Source of the DNA: Planctomycetaceae bacterium
GTDB taxonomy: Bacteria; Planctomycetota; Planctomycetia; Pirellulales; Thermoguttaceae
Assembly: GCA_031267635.1 (NCBI GenBank)
Contig: JAIRYX010000070.1
Location: 1-6,922, forward strand
DNA: 6,922 bases
Direction of reading: 5' to 3'
The notes under the pieces: model-generated
What the model was told of the DNA's origin: nothing
Databases searched by the model: none
Seen by the model: only the letters and a program-made list of their open reading frames with translations
Position numbers and translations under genes: made by a program
Shown here: positions 6,665 through 6,922 of the stretch, one piece after another
Position numbering within the stretch: the first letter of the stretch is position 1
Layout: each line of letters begins with the position of its first letter

Positions 6665-6721
6665 CCAGCAAATATCACAGCAAACCAGCAAATACCACGG
6701 CGTTTCCGTGATATTTACTGG
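6665..6721. promoter_or_regulatory. Candidate enhancer (UAS): two direct and one inverted 14-bp sites upstream of a sigma-54 promoter
   Basis: CCAGCAAATATCAC (6665-6678) and CCAGCAAATACCAC (6685-6698) are direct repeats 20 bp apart, about two helical turns. GTGATATTTACTGG (6708-6721) is the inverse. The last two, extended by two bases, form a 16-bp dyad with 14 matches around CGTTT (6701-6705). The dyad centre is about 75 bp upstream of the predicted transcription start, in the range used by sigma-54 enhancer-binding proteins. No T tract follows, so a terminator is unlikely. The binding protein is unknown. Confidence 0.55.
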
Positions 6722-6752
6722 AAAAACAGTAAAAAATATTGAAATTTCTCAT

Positions 6753-6769
6753 TGGCATAGGAATTGCTT
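6753..6769 (+). promoter_or_regulatory. Sigma-54 (RpoN) -24/-12 promoter
   Basis: TGGCAT-AGGAA-TTGCTT matches the consensus TGGCAC-N5-TTGCW with one difference. The GG (6754-6755) and GC (6766-6767) are exactly 12 bp apart, as required. The predicted start of transcription is near 6779, giving a leader of about 65 nt before ATG 6845. Such promoters need an ATP-dependent activator, consistent with the upstream repeats. Confidence 0.72.
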
Positions 6770-6832
6770 TTAAGGATGAGCAATAAGATTTATGGTCGAG
6801 CAAATCACAAACTCAAACAAAAATTTTTAATG

Positions 6833-6838
6833 AAAGGA
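6833..6838 (+). promoter_or_regulatory. Ribosome-binding site of the repeat-containing ORF
   Basis: AAAGGA ends 6 bp before ATG 6845. An in-frame ATG at 6830 would overlap this site and has no Shine-Dalgarno of its own, so 6845 is the preferred start. Confidence 0.65.
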
Positions 6839-6844
6839 CGCATT

Positions 6845-6922
6845 ATGCGCAAGTCAAGTCAAGTCAAGTCAAGTCAAGTCAAGTCAAGTCAAGTCAAGTC
6901 AAGTCAAGTCAAGTCAAGTCAA
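6845..6922 (+). CDS. 5' end of an unidentified protein beginning with KSSQV repeats (partial)
   Basis: The frame opens MR and then reads (KSSQV)4-KSSQ to the right edge; the rest of the gene lies outside the window. The repeat contributes only the codons AAG, TCA, AGT, CAA and GTC in every forward frame, so there is no stop within it whatever the frame. The segment is hydrophilic and basic and is not itself a signal peptide. A following hydrophobic signal or prepilin-type segment is possible but unseen. A sigma-54 promoter, paired upstream sites and a good ribosome-binding site all precede it, which argues that it is a real expressed gene. No function can be assigned from the visible part. 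Confidence 0.6.
   Translation, partial: MRKSSQVKSSQVKSSQVKSSQVKSSQ
6851..6922 (+). repeat. Pentanucleotide (AAGTC) simple-sequence repeat at the start of an ORF
   Basis: Fourteen perfect AAGTC units plus AA run to the window edge, without interruption; the true length is unknown. They begin at the third codon of the ORF. A unit of 5 bp shifts the reading frame with each gain or loss, the standard signature of slipped-strand phase variation in bacterial contingency genes. Confidence 0.9.

Noticed and set aside
6685..6721. Hairpin as intrinsic terminator of the sulfatase transcript
   Set aside because: Long stem but low GC, two mismatches and no T tract on either strand; the position relative to the -24/-12 promoter fits a regulator site better.
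6792..6830. 12-residue upstream ORF ending next to ATG 6830
   Set aside because: Its only purine-rich site (6772-6777) lies upstream of the predicted transcription start, so it would not be in the mRNA; too short to support.
6851..6922. CRISPR or satellite-type array
   Set aside because: The unit is 5 bp with no spacers and lies in frame behind a start codon, so it is a simple-sequence repeat.

Overview
The window is a one-directional (+ strand) stretch of a bacterial genome with GC in the mid-40s by eye. It is dominated by secreted formylglycine-type sulfatases. Several divergent S1 sulfatases side by side, each with a Sec signal peptide and a CxPS/TR motif, together with a BD-FAE-type esterase, is typical of the PVC group (Planctomycetota, Lentisphaerota, Verrucomicrobiota) specialised on sulfated polysaccharides. 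The exact lineage cannot be fixed from this sequence. No rRNA, tRNA or CRISPR array was seen.

Layout. Positions 1-167 are the 3' end of a gene cut by the window edge; its last residues resemble the final strands of a PDZ domain. Positions 168-324 hold a 54-bp mini-element with perfect 13-bp terminal inverted repeats. It sits inside a ribosome-binding site and is followed by a 24-codon ORF that is a broken duplicate of the start of the third sulfatase. That small ORF overlaps the start of sulfatase 1 (325-1851, sulfamidase-like) by ATGA. Next come sulfatase 2 (1903-4053, with a C-terminal LamG/concanavalin-like domain), an alpha/beta-hydrolase esterase (4115-5011) and sulfatase 3 (5156-6556, arylsulfatase B-like). 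A solo copy of the same 13-bp repeat lies 13 bp after the last sulfatase. Gene spacings of 51, 61 and 144 bp are compatible with one transcript, although the 144-bp gap could hold its own promoter.

The last 370 bp look like a different module. A well-matched sigma-54 (-24/-12) promoter at 6753-6769 is preceded by three related 14-bp sites, two direct and one inverted, of the kind bound by sigma-54 enhancer-binding proteins. It leads to an ORF starting at 6845. From its third codon that ORF is a pure AAGTC pentanucleotide tandem repeat (14 full units to the window edge), coding for repeated KSSQV. Because 5 is not a multiple of 3, each gain or loss of a unit changes the downstream frame. This gives a candidate sigma-54-controlled, phase-variable surface or secreted protein. 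It is the most unusual thing in the window.

How the genes may work together (inference): the three sulfatases belong to different subtypes and would remove different sulfate esters or N-sulfates, while the esterase removes acyl groups, from one or more sulfated glycans outside the cytoplasm. The sulfatase-activating enzyme (FGE or anSME), the glycoside hydrolases and the transporters are not in the window.
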